64,000 bases of DNA from Daejeonella sp. JGW-45 (GCF_029360805.1 NZ_JARKNC010000010.1:62001-126000), one strand, 5' to 3'; shown: positions 9,326 through 18,593, counted from the first letter of the stretch. Translations and numbers: made by a program. Notes: a model not told the origin generated them from the letters alone.

Positions 9326-10558
9326 ATGAACGAGCAGCAGGTAAACAGCCCGGGTGAGATCCCTACGGAGGCGGCAAAAAACATCACTAATCAGACGGTA
9401 TTTCCAATCCTATTTGCGATAAGTTTTTCGCACCTGCTGAATGATACGATACAATCGCTGATTCCGGCGATCTATCCTATAGTAAAGGATTCGTTCAGCC
9501 TGACCTTTGCACAGATCGGGCTTATCACATTGACGTTTCAAATGTCGGCCTCGCTTTTCCAGCCTTTCGTAGGACTGTATACAGATCGCAAGCCACAACC
9601 CTACTCCCTGGCCGTAGGGATGGGATTTACCTTAATCGGCCTCCTGTTATTGTCGCAGGCCCCGAACTTTGCAATGCTGGTCGTTTCTGTAGCTTTCGTG
9701 GGGATCGGTTCTTCTATATTCCATCCGGAGGCATCTCGAATGGCTAGTATGGCGTCGGGCGGACGAAGAGGGATGGCCCAGTCTGTTTTCCAGGTTGGAG
9801 GAAATGCGGGGAGCTCTATCGGGCCTTTGCTGGCCGCGCTGATCATCGTGCCATATGGTCAATCAAATATTATATGGTTTTCCCTTCTTGCTTTGCTGGC
9901 TATTTTAATCCTGGTAAATGTGGGCGGCTGGTATAAGCTTAAGATCAAGACCAGGGCTCATAAAGCTGCGGTCTCTCATGCTGTTCAAACCCTTCCGCGG
10001 AGAAAGATAATCCTTTCAGTGGTCATATTGCTGGTCCTGATATTCTCCAAGTATTTCTACCTGGCAAGTATGAGCAGTTATTATACCTTCTACATGATGC
10101 ATAAATTCGGGGTATCGGTCCAAAGCTCGCAGGTCTACCTGTTCATATTTCTTTTTTCCGTTGCAGCGGGTACATTGATAGGCGGGCCGCTGGGGGATAA
10201 ATTCGGGAGAAAATATGTGATCTGGGGATCCATACTCGGGGTAGCGCCATTCACCCTGATGCTGCCTCATGCCAACCTGTTCTGGACTGCTGTATTAACC
10301 GTGCCCATCGGAGTGATCCTTGCTTCTGCTTTTTCTGCGATCCTGGTATATGCGCAGGAGCTCATTCCAGGCAAAGTAGGAATGATCTCGGGATTATTCT
10401 TTGGCTTCGCCTTTGGGATGGGAGGTGTGGGATCTGCACTGCTCGGCGCCCTCGCCGACCGCACAAGTATCGAGTATGTTTACAGTATTTGCGCCTTTCT
10501 TCCGCTGATCGGGTTAATCACCGGATTTTTGCCGGATATCGGGAAGAAGGTAAGTTAG
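9326..10558 (+). CDS. MFS transporter, fosmidomycin-resistance (Fsr) type
   Basis: A 410-residue inner-membrane protein with about 12 transmembrane helices. The signature stretches SHLLNDTIQSLIPAIYP, IGSSIFHPEASRMA, QSVFQVGGNAGSSIGP and GGPLGDKFGRKYVI are those of the Fsr subfamily of drug:proton antiporters. Members export fosmidomycin and some other small molecules; the natural substrate is not known. It lies 54 bp after the DNA-binding protein gene, which could regulate it, but that is inference. Its 3' end is 6 bp from the convergent hydrolase gene. Confidence 0.9.
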   Translation: MNEQQVNSPGEIPTEAAKNITNQTVFPILFAISFSHLLNDTIQSLIPAIYPIVKDSFSLTFAQIGLITLTFQMSASLFQPFVGLYTDRKPQPYSLAVGMGFTLIGLLLLSQAPNFAMLVVSVAFVGIGSSIFHPEASRMASMASGGRRGMAQSVFQVGGNAGSSIGPLLAALIIVPYGQSNIIWFSLLALLAILILVNVGGWYKLKIKTRAHKAAVSHAVQTLPRRKIILSVVILLVLIFSKYFYLASMSSYYTFYMMHKFGVSVQSSQVYLFIFLFSVAAGTLIGGPLGDKFGRKYVIWGSILGVAPFTLMLPHANLFWTAVLTVPIGVILASAFSAILVYAQELIPGKVGMISGLFFGFAFGMGGVGSALLGALADRTSIEYVYSICAFLPLIGLITGFLPDIGKKVS

Positions 10559-10564
10559 TTGTTC

Positions 10565-11878
10565 TTACTTCCCCTTAATCCAAACCGCAATATCCTCGAT
10601 CAGCTTTGGTGAAACATTTGCCGGTACGCGGTATTGTACGCCGGTTCCTTTTTCCTTTTGGGAAGTTAAGAGGTGATTGAGATCCGGATAAACTTTAAAA
10701 GACGCGTTCTTATTTGCGGCGAGTCCGGCTCTCCACATATTGTAATCCTGCATCGACACCTGGAAATCGTTTTCTCCCTGGATCACCAGGATCTTTTTGG
10801 GAAATTTCTTTGCTGAGGCAACCTGGTCATAATTATTCAGGTCGATCCAATAAGATGCGGGTGCAGACAGGATAATGGAGTCCGGAGCAATATCACCAAG
10901 CTTTAACAGGCGGGACCGGTCGATCTCATTGGTTGTTGCCTGGAACCGCTGTTTAGTAGCAGCTGTGGTATCGCCGCTTAACAGATATAAATACTTGTTT
11001 TGTTCAGCAACCAGGTCGGCCATCTTCCTCGCCGGCGCTGCCGCCAGGATAATTCCCGCCAGGTCAGGTGCCAGGCCTGCTATACGTGGTGCAAGCATCC
11101 CGCCAAGACTGTGTCCCAGAAGATAGATCTGTGCCTTATTTACACCAGGAGTACTTTTTGCTACAGCGATAGCCTCCAGTGCATCATCGATAACTTCTTC
11201 TTTGACCGTGAAGGTTTTTACAAAGGAATTTGGGTAAACCATAGAACGTTTTACGTAACGCAGGGTTGCGATACCTTTTGCAGCGAGACCACTGGCCAGG
11301 TCTTTTAAGGGTTTGTTCGGACCGACAGTGCCGTCCATGTCTGATGGGCCGGAGCCATGTACCAGCACCACCAGCGGGAAATTTGTCGCACCCTTTGGAA
11401 TTGTCAGCATTCCGGCCATCTGGCCTCCACCAAACTTTATCTGAACTTCTTTTTCAGTGTATAGATTGGTATCTGCATAAGCAGGAGCTACATAAACGGC
11501 TTCCTGGGTTGTTTGTGCTACAAAGAATCCGACCAGTTTTTCTGATTTATTGAAGATAAAGGTAAAGCCCTGTGACCCTTTAGTGAAAACGCAATTTAAC
11601 GTTACCTGAAAGTATTCGCCCTGGGTTTTGTTTTGTGCGCCGTCCACAGATTCATAGGTGCCGAGGCTGTTACCTAGTCTTAGCCAGAACAGCTTAAGCT
11701 CGTCCGCCGATATCTTGTCTTTAACGCTTTCATCAAAAAAACCATGTGCTTCTTCGAATTTACCTTTATCCATCGTGTCGAAAAACGCATCGGCGCGGTT
11801 GATCAGGTTTACGATACTTTGCGCAAATGTGATCTGGCTGATAAAGAGGAAGGCGATAATTAGTTTAAAAGATTTCAT
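10565..11878 (-). CDS. Secreted alpha/beta hydrolase with N-terminal DUF3887 domain
   Basis: 437 residues with a signal peptide (MKSFKLIIAFLFISQITFAQ). Residues 21-120 form a DUF3887 domain (INRADAFFDTMDKGKFEEAHGFFDE, ending near FIFNKSEKLVGFFV). Residues 150-437 form an alpha/beta hydrolase with oxyanion region VLVHGSGPSDMD, nucleophile Ser in GHSLGGM, an Asp near QGENDFQV and His in DLNHLL. This two-domain layout is common in periplasmic esterases/peptidases of Bacteroidota. The substrate is unknown. It stands alone, facing the convergent MFS gene. Confidence 0.88.
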   Translation of the reverse strand: MKSFKLIIAFLFISQITFAQSIVNLINRADAFFDTMDKGKFEEAHGFFDESVKDKISADELKLFWLRLGNSLGTYESVDGAQNKTQGEYFQVTLNCVFTKGSQGFTFIFNKSEKLVGFFVAQTTQEAVYVAPAYADTNLYTEKEVQIKFGGGQMAGMLTIPKGATNFPLVVLVHGSGPSDMDGTVGPNKPLKDLASGLAAKGIATLRYVKRSMVYPNSFVKTFTVKEEVIDDALEAIAVAKSTPGVNKAQIYLLGHSLGGMLAPRIAGLAPDLAGIILAAAPARKMADLVAEQNKYLYLLSGDTTAATKQRFQATTNEIDRSRLLKLGDIAPDSIILSAPASYWIDLNNYDQVASAKKFPKKILVIQGENDFQVSMQDYNMWRAGLAANKNASFKVYPDLNHLLTSQKEKGTGVQYRVPANVSPKLIEDIAVWIKGK

Positions 11879-11923
11879 GTATTGGTGGTTTCAATTTCCG
11901 GGGAGGAAGATAAGGAAAAGATA

Positions 11924-11944
11924 TGAGCAATGAGCTCTGAGCAT
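11924..11944. repeat. Three-unit 7-bp repeat
   Basis: tgagcaa, tgagctc and tgagcat are three heptamers of the TGAGC-type also seen at 30248-30380. They lie in the 273-bp divergent gap between the hydrolase gene and the LA_2272-type gene. Nothing else is recognised in that gap except AT-rich sequence. Confidence 0.6.
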
Positions 11945-12151
11945 CAGCTTCGTCCGGGCGAATTCACATGGCCTGAGCAATTTGATGCAAAAAACGATTC
12001 ATTAAACTTTAATTAATAGGGACATTAAATACCCCTTTTATGGGTTCTGAACGAAGCTCATAGCCCAATGCCGATACCTTCGTCACATTTTTTCCTCCGG
12101 CCCGTAGGGGTAAACTCTTTCATAGTTGTCTCATCCCAAAATACAACAAAA

Positions 12152-13312
12152 ATGAAAGTACAAATTACACAATCAAAATTAGAGCGGGTCTTAAAGATCC
12201 TTATTGCGCTGCTTGTATTCATGGCATTTTATCTTAATTCAAATGCCCAGGTAGTTATTGCAGATAAGGTTAACATTGGCCTGATTTATCCGATCAGTAC
12301 CAATGGTACACATGCTGCTGCGGATACGAATGTTTTCTCATTTAACCTGCTGGCGGGTGTTTCGGCGGCTGAAAAGGGTTTTACATTTGCCGGTTTCTCA
12401 AATGTAGTGCGCCACGATGCCAGGGGTATGCAATTCGCCGGTTTTTCAAATCATGTTGGTAAGAAGGCAGAAGGAATGATGTTCGCCGGCTTCATGAATA
12501 TTTATGGCGAAAGTAAAGGCCTGGCTTTTGCCGGGTTCGCCAACATAGCCAGGAAGAATATTGAGGGCGCCCAGTTTTCGGGTTTTTTAAACCGGGCAGC
12601 TGATGTTAAGGGTACACAATTCGGTGGCTTTTCAAACGTCGCCCGCAATCTAACCGGAACCCAGGTAGCAGGGTTCAACAACGTTGGCCGTCAGGTAAAG
12701 GGCACTCAATTAGCAGGATTCAGCAACACAGCCGGTGATGTGCAGGGCTCGCAAGTTGCCGGTTTTATCAATGTAGCGAAAAAGGTTAAAGGAGTACAGC
12801 TGGCGGGTTTTATCAATATCGCTGACAGCAGCGACCACCCTATTGGCATTATTAATATCATTAAGAATGGCGAGAAATCAATCGGTTTTAGTGTGGATGA
12901 AAGTCAGACAGGAATAGCTTCGTTCCGTTCAGGCGGGAGGGTCTTTTATGGGATCATAGGCGCTGGCTATAATTTTAAGAACGAAGAGGAGGTTTATGCT
13001 TTTGAGCTGGGTTTCGGCGCTCACATGATACATACGGGTGCATTCAGGATCAAGGCCGAGCTAAGTGTACTTACCCTGGAAAGCTTCTGGTCGGGAGAAT
13101 ACTTTAAGAACTCATTTAAACTGCTGCCCTCCGTCAGGCCGGGTAAACACATCGAGATCTTCGGAGGACCGGTATTCAGTTATGTAAACACAAATACTAC
13201 GGAAGGACGGGGATTGACCAGCAAATACATTAAAACCTGGGAGAACAGGTGGGGGAATAACTTCGAGGGGATCTATGTGGGATATACTGCGGGAGTGAAT
13301 ATTCTTTTTTAG
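12152..13312 (+). CDS. LA_2272-type surface-repeat outer-membrane protein
   Basis: 386 residues from the ATG at 12152; a signal segment (about 15-34) ends LNSNAQ. Residues about 65-235 hold roughly ten 15-16 residue repeats of the pattern G-x-Q-x-AGF-x-N-x-A-x3-K, expected to stack as a beta-solenoid. The last 150 residues look like a small beta-barrel (VFYGIIGAGYNF, YAFELGFGAHMI, KLLPSVRPGKHIEIFGGPVFSYV, YTAGVNILF). This layout matches the family named after Leptospira LA_2272; function unknown. It is a paralogue of the C-terminal two thirds of the protein at 15725-17506 but lacks the signalling domain. The in-frame upstream ATG at 12068 would put 28 residues before the signal peptide and is rejected. 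Confidence 0.85.
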   Translation: MKVQITQSKLERVLKILIALLVFMAFYLNSNAQVVIADKVNIGLIYPISTNGTHAAADTNVFSFNLLAGVSAAEKGFTFAGFSNVVRHDARGMQFAGFSNHVGKKAEGMMFAGFMNIYGESKGLAFAGFANIARKNIEGAQFSGFLNRAADVKGTQFGGFSNVARNLTGTQVAGFNNVGRQVKGTQLAGFSNTAGDVQGSQVAGFINVAKKVKGVQLAGFINIADSSDHPIGIINIIKNGEKSIGFSVDESQTGIASFRSGGRVFYGIIGAGYNFKNEEEVYAFELGFGAHMIHTGAFRIKAELSVLTLESFWSGEYFKNSFKLLPSVRPGKHIEIFGGPVFSYVNTNTTEGRGLTSKYIKTWENRWGNNFEGIYVGYTAGVNILF

Positions 13313-13319
13313 AGCCAAG

Positions 13320-13403
13320 AATCAAGAATCAAGAATCAAGACGCTGGACGGAAACCATTAGCCATTACCAATTACCTATTAACCATTAACCATTACCCAT
13401 TAA
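13320..13403. repeat. Two 7-bp repeat tracts after the LA_2272-type gene
   Basis: Three copies of aatcaag (13320-13340) and, after 14 unrelated bases, seven heptamers of ccattaa/ccattac type (13355-13403). They fill the short gap before the DUF2807 gene and begin 8 bases after the preceding stop codon. Confidence 0.9.
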
Positions 13404-13414
13404 CAACACATATT

Positions 13415-14068
13415 ATGAGAACTACATTATTATTTATTGCAATTATCAGTTTATTCAGCATTTCGTGTACTAAGGACAGGCTGACTGCTGATGGCAATGT
13501 TATAACTGAAATACGTAAGCCAGGTACTTTTACCGGGGTACACAGCAGCGGGGCAAATCCGGTTACGATTACGTACGGAGCAGAATACAAAGTGGAGATC
13601 AAAGGCTCTGCGAATCTGATCCCAAGATATAAATCGAATATCCACAATGGCGTGTTGAATATCGGTTATGAACATGTCAATGTCCAGGATGACGATATTG
13701 AAGTATTTGTTACACTCCCTGCACTAAAGAAAGCCTCAATGAGCGGCAGCGGCAGGCTGTGGATTGACGGCAATTTCCCGGCACAGGATATCTTCCGTTT
13801 AAGTATCAGTGGCTCATCTAAAACTACTGTGCGGGGCTTCTTTGCCGCGGACGAGGTAAATGTTGACATTTCGGGATCGGGTGATGCTCACCTTGAAAAT
13901 ATACAGGCAAAAAGAGGTGATGTAAGAATCAGCGGCAGCGGTGACGTAAGGATGACGGTTCAGAACTCACTTAAAGCCCGGATCAGCGGCAGCGGCAAAG
14001 TTTATTATACCGGCAATGCGACTGTTGATTCAGAAGTCAGTGGCAGTGGGTCAGTGATTAAGTTATAG
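13415..14068 (+). CDS. DUF2807 (GIN domain) secreted protein
   Basis: 217 residues. The N-terminus MRTTLLFIAIISLFSISCTKD is a lipoprotein signal with Cys18 as the likely lipidation site. Residues about 35-217 are the head GIN (DUF2807) domain, a right-handed parallel beta-helix with repeated SGSG/SGSGD turns (ASMSGSGRL, VDISGSGDA, RISGSGDVR, RISGSGKVY, EVSGSGSV). The family is called a putative auto-transporter adhesin, but its function is not established. In Bacteroidota it often lies near regulators and surface proteins. Here it sits between an LA_2272-type protein and an ECF sigma-factor operon. Confidence 0.92.
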   Translation: MRTTLLFIAIISLFSISCTKDRLTADGNVITEIRKPGTFTGVHSSGANPVTITYGAEYKVEIKGSANLIPRYKSNIHNGVLNIGYEHVNVQDDDIEVFVTLPALKKASMSGSGRLWIDGNFPAQDIFRLSISGSSKTTVRGFFAADEVNVDISGSGDAHLENIQAKRGDVRISGSGDVRMTVQNSLKARISGSGKVYYTGNATVDSEVSGSGSVIKL

Positions 14069-14150
14069 TTAAGTGCGGTGCAGGTACACGATGAAAACAG
14101 ACACCATCCCGTGATGTAACAAATCATTCAGATGCAATATCTAAATCTGA

Positions 14151-14158
14151 TATATTTG
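14151..14158 (+). promoter_or_regulatory. -7 promoter box for the sigma-factor operon
   Basis: TATATTTG matches TAnnTTTG and lies 13 bases before the GTG start at 14172, so the leader would be only a few bases. No clear -33 box is seen, as is common where an alternative sigma factor or activator is used. Confidence 0.5.
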
Positions 14159-14171
14159 GCAACATTAACAG

Positions 14172-14750
14172 GTGGAATTAGCAGTAACAAACACAGGCGG
14201 TGCCGCACCCGGGTATGACGATAATGCTTTTGAGCAATTGTTTAAAGCTCATTTTAAAGCGCTGCATTCTTATGCCAGTATAATGCTTCATCACGACAGC
14301 CATGCTGAAGAGGTCGTACAGAATATGTTTGTAAGATTATGGGAAAAAAGGGATTTGCTCGATGTGCAAACATCCGTAAAAGCGTACCTCTATAAGTGTG
14401 TCTACAACGATTGCCTGAATTATATTAAGCATAAAAAGATCAAAACGAAGTACCAGGACCACGCGGCTTTTACAATGAATGATCAAGTCGAAAATACCTC
14501 AGATAGATTAGTGCTCGGGGAATTGCAGGATCGACTACAGGAAGCCATGAACGAACTGCCTGAGCAGTGCCGGACTATCTTCCAAATGAGCCGTTTTGAA
14601 GAGCTGAAATATAGGGAAATTGCTGAAGAGCTGGGCTTGTCAATCAAGACAGTCGAAAACCAGATGGGCAAGGCTTTACGTATCCTTAGGGTAAAACTGG
14701 TTGATTTTCTGCCGATATTATTATTGTTTATGCATTACAAAGATCTATAG
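14172..14750 (+). CDS. ECF RNA polymerase sigma factor, FecI type
   Basis: 192 residues from the GTG at 14172. Region 2 (about 18-85: FEQLFKAHFKALHSYASIML...AEEVVQNMFVRLWEKRDLL) and region 4 (about 115-180: MNELPEQCRTIFQMSRFEELKYREIAEELGLSIKTVENQMGKAL) are clear. It belongs to the Bacteroidota sigma-70 family that works with FecR anti-sigma factors. The fecR gene starts 14 bp downstream, then a gene with an STN domain 6 bp later, so the three form one operon. No ATG lies in frame near the start of region 2, which supports the GTG. Target promoters are not known. Confidence 0.93.
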   Translation: MELAVTNTGGAAPGYDDNAFEQLFKAHFKALHSYASIMLHHDSHAEEVVQNMFVRLWEKRDLLDVQTSVKAYLYKCVYNDCLNYIKHKKIKTKYQDHAAFTMNDQVENTSDRLVLGELQDRLQEAMNELPEQCRTIFQMSRFEELKYREIAEELGLSIKTVENQMGKALRILRVKLVDFLPILLLFMHYKDL

Positions 14751-14764
14751 AATGGAGGCAGCGC

Positions 14765-15718
14765 ATGAATGATGACCTGATCATAAAATATCTTTTAAAG
14801 GAAGCCGGTCCGGAAGAGGAGGCTGAGGTTAATGAATGGATTTCTGCCAGCCCTGAGAACAAAAGGGAATTCTCGCGATTTGAGCTAATATGGAACAGCA
14901 GCAAAAAGCTTGAAGAAAAAAGTGCTGTTGATCCGGAAGCAGCCTGGGCCAGTTTTAAAACGAGAGTATCCAAGCCTGCAGGCGGGCAAACGCCGGCGCG
15001 TAAACTAACGCAGCGTTATAGCTGGCTGAGCGTAGCCGCCGTATTATTCATTGTTGCGGGCGCATGGTTTTTTTATTCAGTTTTTAGCAATGGATATGAA
15101 AGTATTGAAGCCGGAAAACTTGTGCGGAAGGAAGTATTTCCAGATGGATCTGAGGTAACCCTTAACCGGAACACCTTAATTTCTTACCGCAAGAATTTCA
15201 AGGGCGAAACACGTAGTGTAAAGCTTGAAAATGGCGAAGCGTTCTTTCATGTTAGCCCTGATAAATCCAAACCTTTTGTCATTGAGGCCGACGATGTGAC
15301 TGTAACAGTGCTGGGCACCTCATTCAACGTAAAACACATTAATAAAACCACGGAGGTGATAGTTGAGACTGGTATTGTTCGTGTAAGTATGAACCAGCAG
15401 GCGATTGAATTGAGAGCGGGTGAAAAAGTTTTAATCCGGGGTACTGATACCAGCCTTCATAAAGAAGCAAACACAGACCAGCTTTATAACTACTACAGAA
15501 GTAAACTGTTTGTTGCGGATAACACCCCCCTATGGCGCGTAGTGGAAATTCTTAATGAGGCGTACGACAGCAATATCATAATTGGAAACGATCAGATTAA
15601 GGATCTGCCATTAAATGTCACCTTTAAGGACGAACCGCTGGATAAAATACTCAACGTGATCACTCAAACCTTTAAGATAAGCGCTGTTAAAGAGGATGGT
15701 AAAATTATACTCCGATAA
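14765..15718 (+). CDS. FecR family anti-sigma factor
   Basis: 317 residues. The cytoplasmic N-terminus (1-80) carries the sigma-binding region (LIIKYLLKEAGPEEEAEVNEWI). One transmembrane helix (about 88-108, LSVAAVLFIVAGAWFFYSVF) leads to a periplasmic FecR domain (about 120-215, FPDGSEVTLNRNTLISYRKNF and VTVLGTSFNVKH) and a C-terminal DUF4974 domain (about 245-317, LWRVVEILNEAYDSNIII...KILNVITQTF), which is related to STN. It should hold the sigma factor at 14172-14750 inactive until an STN protein contacts its periplasmic part. The next gene encodes just such an STN protein. Confidence 0.94.
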   Translation: MNDDLIIKYLLKEAGPEEEAEVNEWISASPENKREFSRFELIWNSSKKLEEKSAVDPEAAWASFKTRVSKPAGGQTPARKLTQRYSWLSVAAVLFIVAGAWFFYSVFSNGYESIEAGKLVRKEVFPDGSEVTLNRNTLISYRKNFKGETRSVKLENGEAFFHVSPDKSKPFVIEADDVTVTVLGTSFNVKHINKTTEVIVETGIVRVSMNQQAIELRAGEKVLIRGTDTSLHKEANTDQLYNYYRSKLFVADNTPLWRVVEILNEAYDSNIIIGNDQIKDLPLNVTFKDEPLDKILNVITQTFKISAVKEDGKIILR

Positions 15719-15724
15719 TTCGTG

Positions 15725-17506
15725 ATGACTAAAAAAGCTGCTGCTCTGTTGCTCTTTTTAAGCATTGTATTTACTCTGCAAGCCCAGCATACTTCGGATA
15801 TCCCCAATTTGTATAAACGGATCTCACTTGATATTGTGCAACAGCCTGTGGGTGAGGTTTTGGAGCAGATCAGCAAAAAGGGCGGCTTTTATTTTTCCTA
15901 TAGCGGTAATGCCTTTAACCGCGACAGCCTGATCAGTATAGCCGTAAAGAACCAGCCTGTCAGGGATATTCTCGACAGGATTTTTTTGGGAAAGGTAGAT
16001 TACCGCGAAAGTAGCAGATATATAATTCTAAGGTCCACGCTGCTTCATTTTGCAATCGAACCCGAGACCATAAAAACTGATTCAAAACATTACCTGATCA
16101 CCGGGAAGGTAGTTGATGTTCATACCGGAAAAAATGTCGCAGATGCCAGTGTATATGAAAAGCGCTTACTTGAATCTACCCTCACTAATAAGGAAGGATA
16201 TTTCCGGATGCGAATCAGGGGTGAATTCCAATCGGTTATTTTAACGGTAAGCAAAGAAGCATATCGTGACACAAGCATTATGTTTCTTTCCACTGTGACG
16301 ATCAAGCCTGAGGGTTATGTCTATAGTGACGAGGATAATTCCAGTTACGTGTCTAATATTGTTGAGCGTCTCGGTATCGGGAGATTTCTCGTTTCGGCGA
16401 AACAGCAGATCCAGAGTTTAAATCTTGCCGGCTTTATGGCCAGGAGCCCTTTTCAGGCCTCCCTGCTGCCGGGTTTAAGTTCGCACGGAATGTTTAGTCC
16501 GCAGGTTGTGAACAAGGCATCGTTGAATGTTTTTGGCGGCTACACCGCCGGGGTTAACGGTGTAGAAGTTGCAGGTTTGTTTAACATCAATAAAGGTGAT
16601 GTAAGGCATTTCCAGGCTGCGGGGCTGACTAACCTGGTTGGGGGATCTGTTCATGGTTTTCAGGCTGGCGGCGTATTAAATTCCGTTCTGGATAGCGTAC
16701 ACGGTTTTCAGGCAGCAGGTGTTGTAAACGATGTGCGGATGAATATGGACGGCTGGCAGGCTGCGGGAGTTCTTAATCATGTTCGTAAAAATCTAAAGGG
16801 TGTGCAGGTATCAGGGGTCGCGAATCTGGTATCTAATAATTCAGGAGGAATTCAAGTCAGCGGAATCGCTAACCTGGCTAAAAGTGCCAAAGGAATTCAA
16901 ATTTCGGGGATAGGAAACGTCGCCCGGCAGGAAATGCGGGGTTTACAGCTGGCAGGCATCTTTAATTATGCTAAAAAGATGAACGGTGTACAACTTGGGC
17001 TTATTAATGTTGCCGACAGCTCGTCGGGCGTTAGTATAGGCCTGATCAACTGGGTGAATAAAGGTTATCATAAAGTCAGCCTTTCCGCTAACGACGTCTT
17101 CAATTACCAATTGGGCATCAAGACCGGAAATGCCAGATTGTATTCTATACTTATAGCCTCGGCTACTTTTAAAGAAGGTGAAAAAGTTTATTCGGCCGGC
17201 TTGGGTTTCGGACATGATTTTATTTTTAATAACACATTATCTGCTGCTGCAGAAATATCATCGCAGGGCTTATATCTGGGGAATTTCGATTCGGCAAACA
17301 TCCTCAGTAAGGCTCAGCTTAATGTCCAGGTTAAGGTAATGAAAGGTATCAGCCTGTTCGCCGGCCCGGCTTATAATGTTTACCATACGGATCCCGCAGT
17401 GTCAAGTGCCAGTGGGTTTAAAAATAGAATTGGCCCACTCAGGTCCGGTGTTAATAGATCGGCGAGAGGATGGATGGGCTGGAATGCTGGAATTACCTTA
17501 TTGTGA
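15725..17506 (+). CDS. STN - carboxypeptidase-regulatory - LA_2272 repeat fusion protein
   Basis: 593 residues from the ATG at 15725 (a GTG directly before could also serve). Signal peptide about 1-21. An STN domain at about 33-103 (DIVQQPVGEVLEQISKKGGF...VRDILDRIF) is followed by a carboxypeptidase-regulatory-like domain at about 123-190 (ITGKVVDVHTGKNVADASV). About ten repeats at 279-445 follow the pattern G-x-Q-x-AG-[VIL]-x-N. The C-terminal 150 residues are barrel-like and end WNAGITLL. The TonB plug and 22-strand barrel that normally follow STN are absent. By operon position it is the likely signal transducer for the FecR/FecI pair. It is a paralogue of 12152-13312. Confidence 0.88.
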   Translation: MTKKAAALLLFLSIVFTLQAQHTSDIPNLYKRISLDIVQQPVGEVLEQISKKGGFYFSYSGNAFNRDSLISIAVKNQPVRDILDRIFLGKVDYRESSRYIILRSTLLHFAIEPETIKTDSKHYLITGKVVDVHTGKNVADASVYEKRLLESTLTNKEGYFRMRIRGEFQSVILTVSKEAYRDTSIMFLSTVTIKPEGYVYSDEDNSSYVSNIVERLGIGRFLVSAKQQIQSLNLAGFMARSPFQASLLPGLSSHGMFSPQVVNKASLNVFGGYTAGVNGVEVAGLFNINKGDVRHFQAAGLTNLVGGSVHGFQAGGVLNSVLDSVHGFQAAGVVNDVRMNMDGWQAAGVLNHVRKNLKGVQVSGVANLVSNNSGGIQVSGIANLAKSAKGIQISGIGNVARQEMRGLQLAGIFNYAKKMNGVQLGLINVADSSSGVSIGLINWVNKGYHKVSLSANDVFNYQLGIKTGNARLYSILIASATFKEGEKVYSAGLGFGHDFIFNNTLSAAAEISSQGLYLGNFDSANILSKAQLNVQVKVMKGISLFAGPAYNVYHTDPAVSSASGFKNRIGPLRSGVNRSARGWMGWNAGITLL

Positions 17507-17606
17507 GCCACATTTCCCCGGCTCCAGGCGGGGGTGTTGCTCCGGCTTCAATTAGAACTGATTTTAATATCTTCGTCAGGCGGATTTCTCTCTTCCGTTT
17601 ATTACT

Positions 17607-18593
17607 ATGAACCGCATCGATCGTATTTCCGCAATCCTGATCCACCTGCAGTCGCGTAAGATTGTAAAAGCACAGGATATCGCCGACCGGTTTGAAATTA
17701 GTCTTCGAACGGTTTACAGGGATATCAGGACGCTCGAACAGGCGGGAATACCGATCATTGGCGAGGCCGGACTCGGTTATTCCCTTGTTGAGGGTTACCG
17801 GCTTCCCCCCGTTATGTTCAGCCCGGAAGAGGCGCTCGCATTTCTGACCGCTGAGAAACTCGTTGCCCGGTTAACCGACGGGCCCAACGCCGATAATTAT
17901 AGTTCTGCCATGTATAAGATCAAGGCTGTTCTCGATCAGGACAAAAAAGATCTTCTGCAGAATATTGGTGATCACATCGAAGTTTTCAGAAGAACTGGTA
18001 ATGAAGGGATCCAGCCCGACCTGAACCTTATGCAGCCGATTTTGAAAAGTATCGATCAGAAAAAGGTGCTGGAGATTAAATATCATGCCCGGTATAACCA
18101 GCAGAAAACAGAACGGTTAGTCGAGCCTCTGGGTGTCTTTTATAACGATAATAGCTGGCATCTGATCGCATTTTGTCAAATGAGAGCTGACTACCGGGAT
18201 TTTCGTCTTGACAGGATCTCATGCATGGAATTGACAAACAAAGGCTTCTCCGGGGAACATCAGACCCTGAAGGAATACCTCGAAAGGTACAATGTCGAAA
18301 ATACTCAAAATCAGCATCTCCCTCTTGTTGTAATAAGAGTCCGTAAAGACAAGGCGTACTGGCTTGATAACCAGAAGTATCATCAGGGCTTTGTCTCGCA
18401 AACGGAATATGAAGAAGAGGTCGAAATGACGTTTTTAAGCTCGTCTTTATATGCATTCGCCCGGTGGTATATGATGTTTGGCGATCACGCGCAAATTATG
18501 CAGCCGGAAGGCTTGAAGGACGAGGTGAGGAAGTTGCTGGTTAAAATAGCTGAGAAAGTTGAGAGTGATCAAGGAGCACAGATCAAGGAATAA
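17607..18593 (+). CDS. WYL-domain transcriptional regulator (YafY/DeoR-like)
   Basis: 328 residues. The N-terminal HTH_11 winged helix (1-60, RIDRISAILIHLQSRKIVKAQDIADRFEISLRTVYRDIRTLEQAGIP) is followed by a WYL domain (about 140-225: VLEIKYHARYNQQKTERLVEPLGVFYNDNSWHLIAFC) and a WCX C-terminal region. WYL proteins bind nucleic-acid or small-molecule ligands and act as repressors or activators. No obvious target gene lies alongside. The last codons (IKE-stop) are encoded inside a 7-bp repeat tract that continues into the intergenic region. Confidence 0.93.
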   Translation: MNRIDRISAILIHLQSRKIVKAQDIADRFEISLRTVYRDIRTLEQAGIPIIGEAGLGYSLVEGYRLPPVMFSPEEALAFLTAEKLVARLTDGPNADNYSSAMYKIKAVLDQDKKDLLQNIGDHIEVFRRTGNEGIQPDLNLMQPILKSIDQKKVLEIKYHARYNQQKTERLVEPLGVFYNDNSWHLIAFCQMRADYRDFRLDRISCMELTNKGFSGEHQTLKEYLERYNVENTQNQHLPLVVIRVRKDKAYWLDNQKYHQGFVSQTEYEEEVEMTFLSSSLYAFARWYMMFGDHAQIMQPEGLKDEVRKLLVKIAEKVESDQGAQIKE

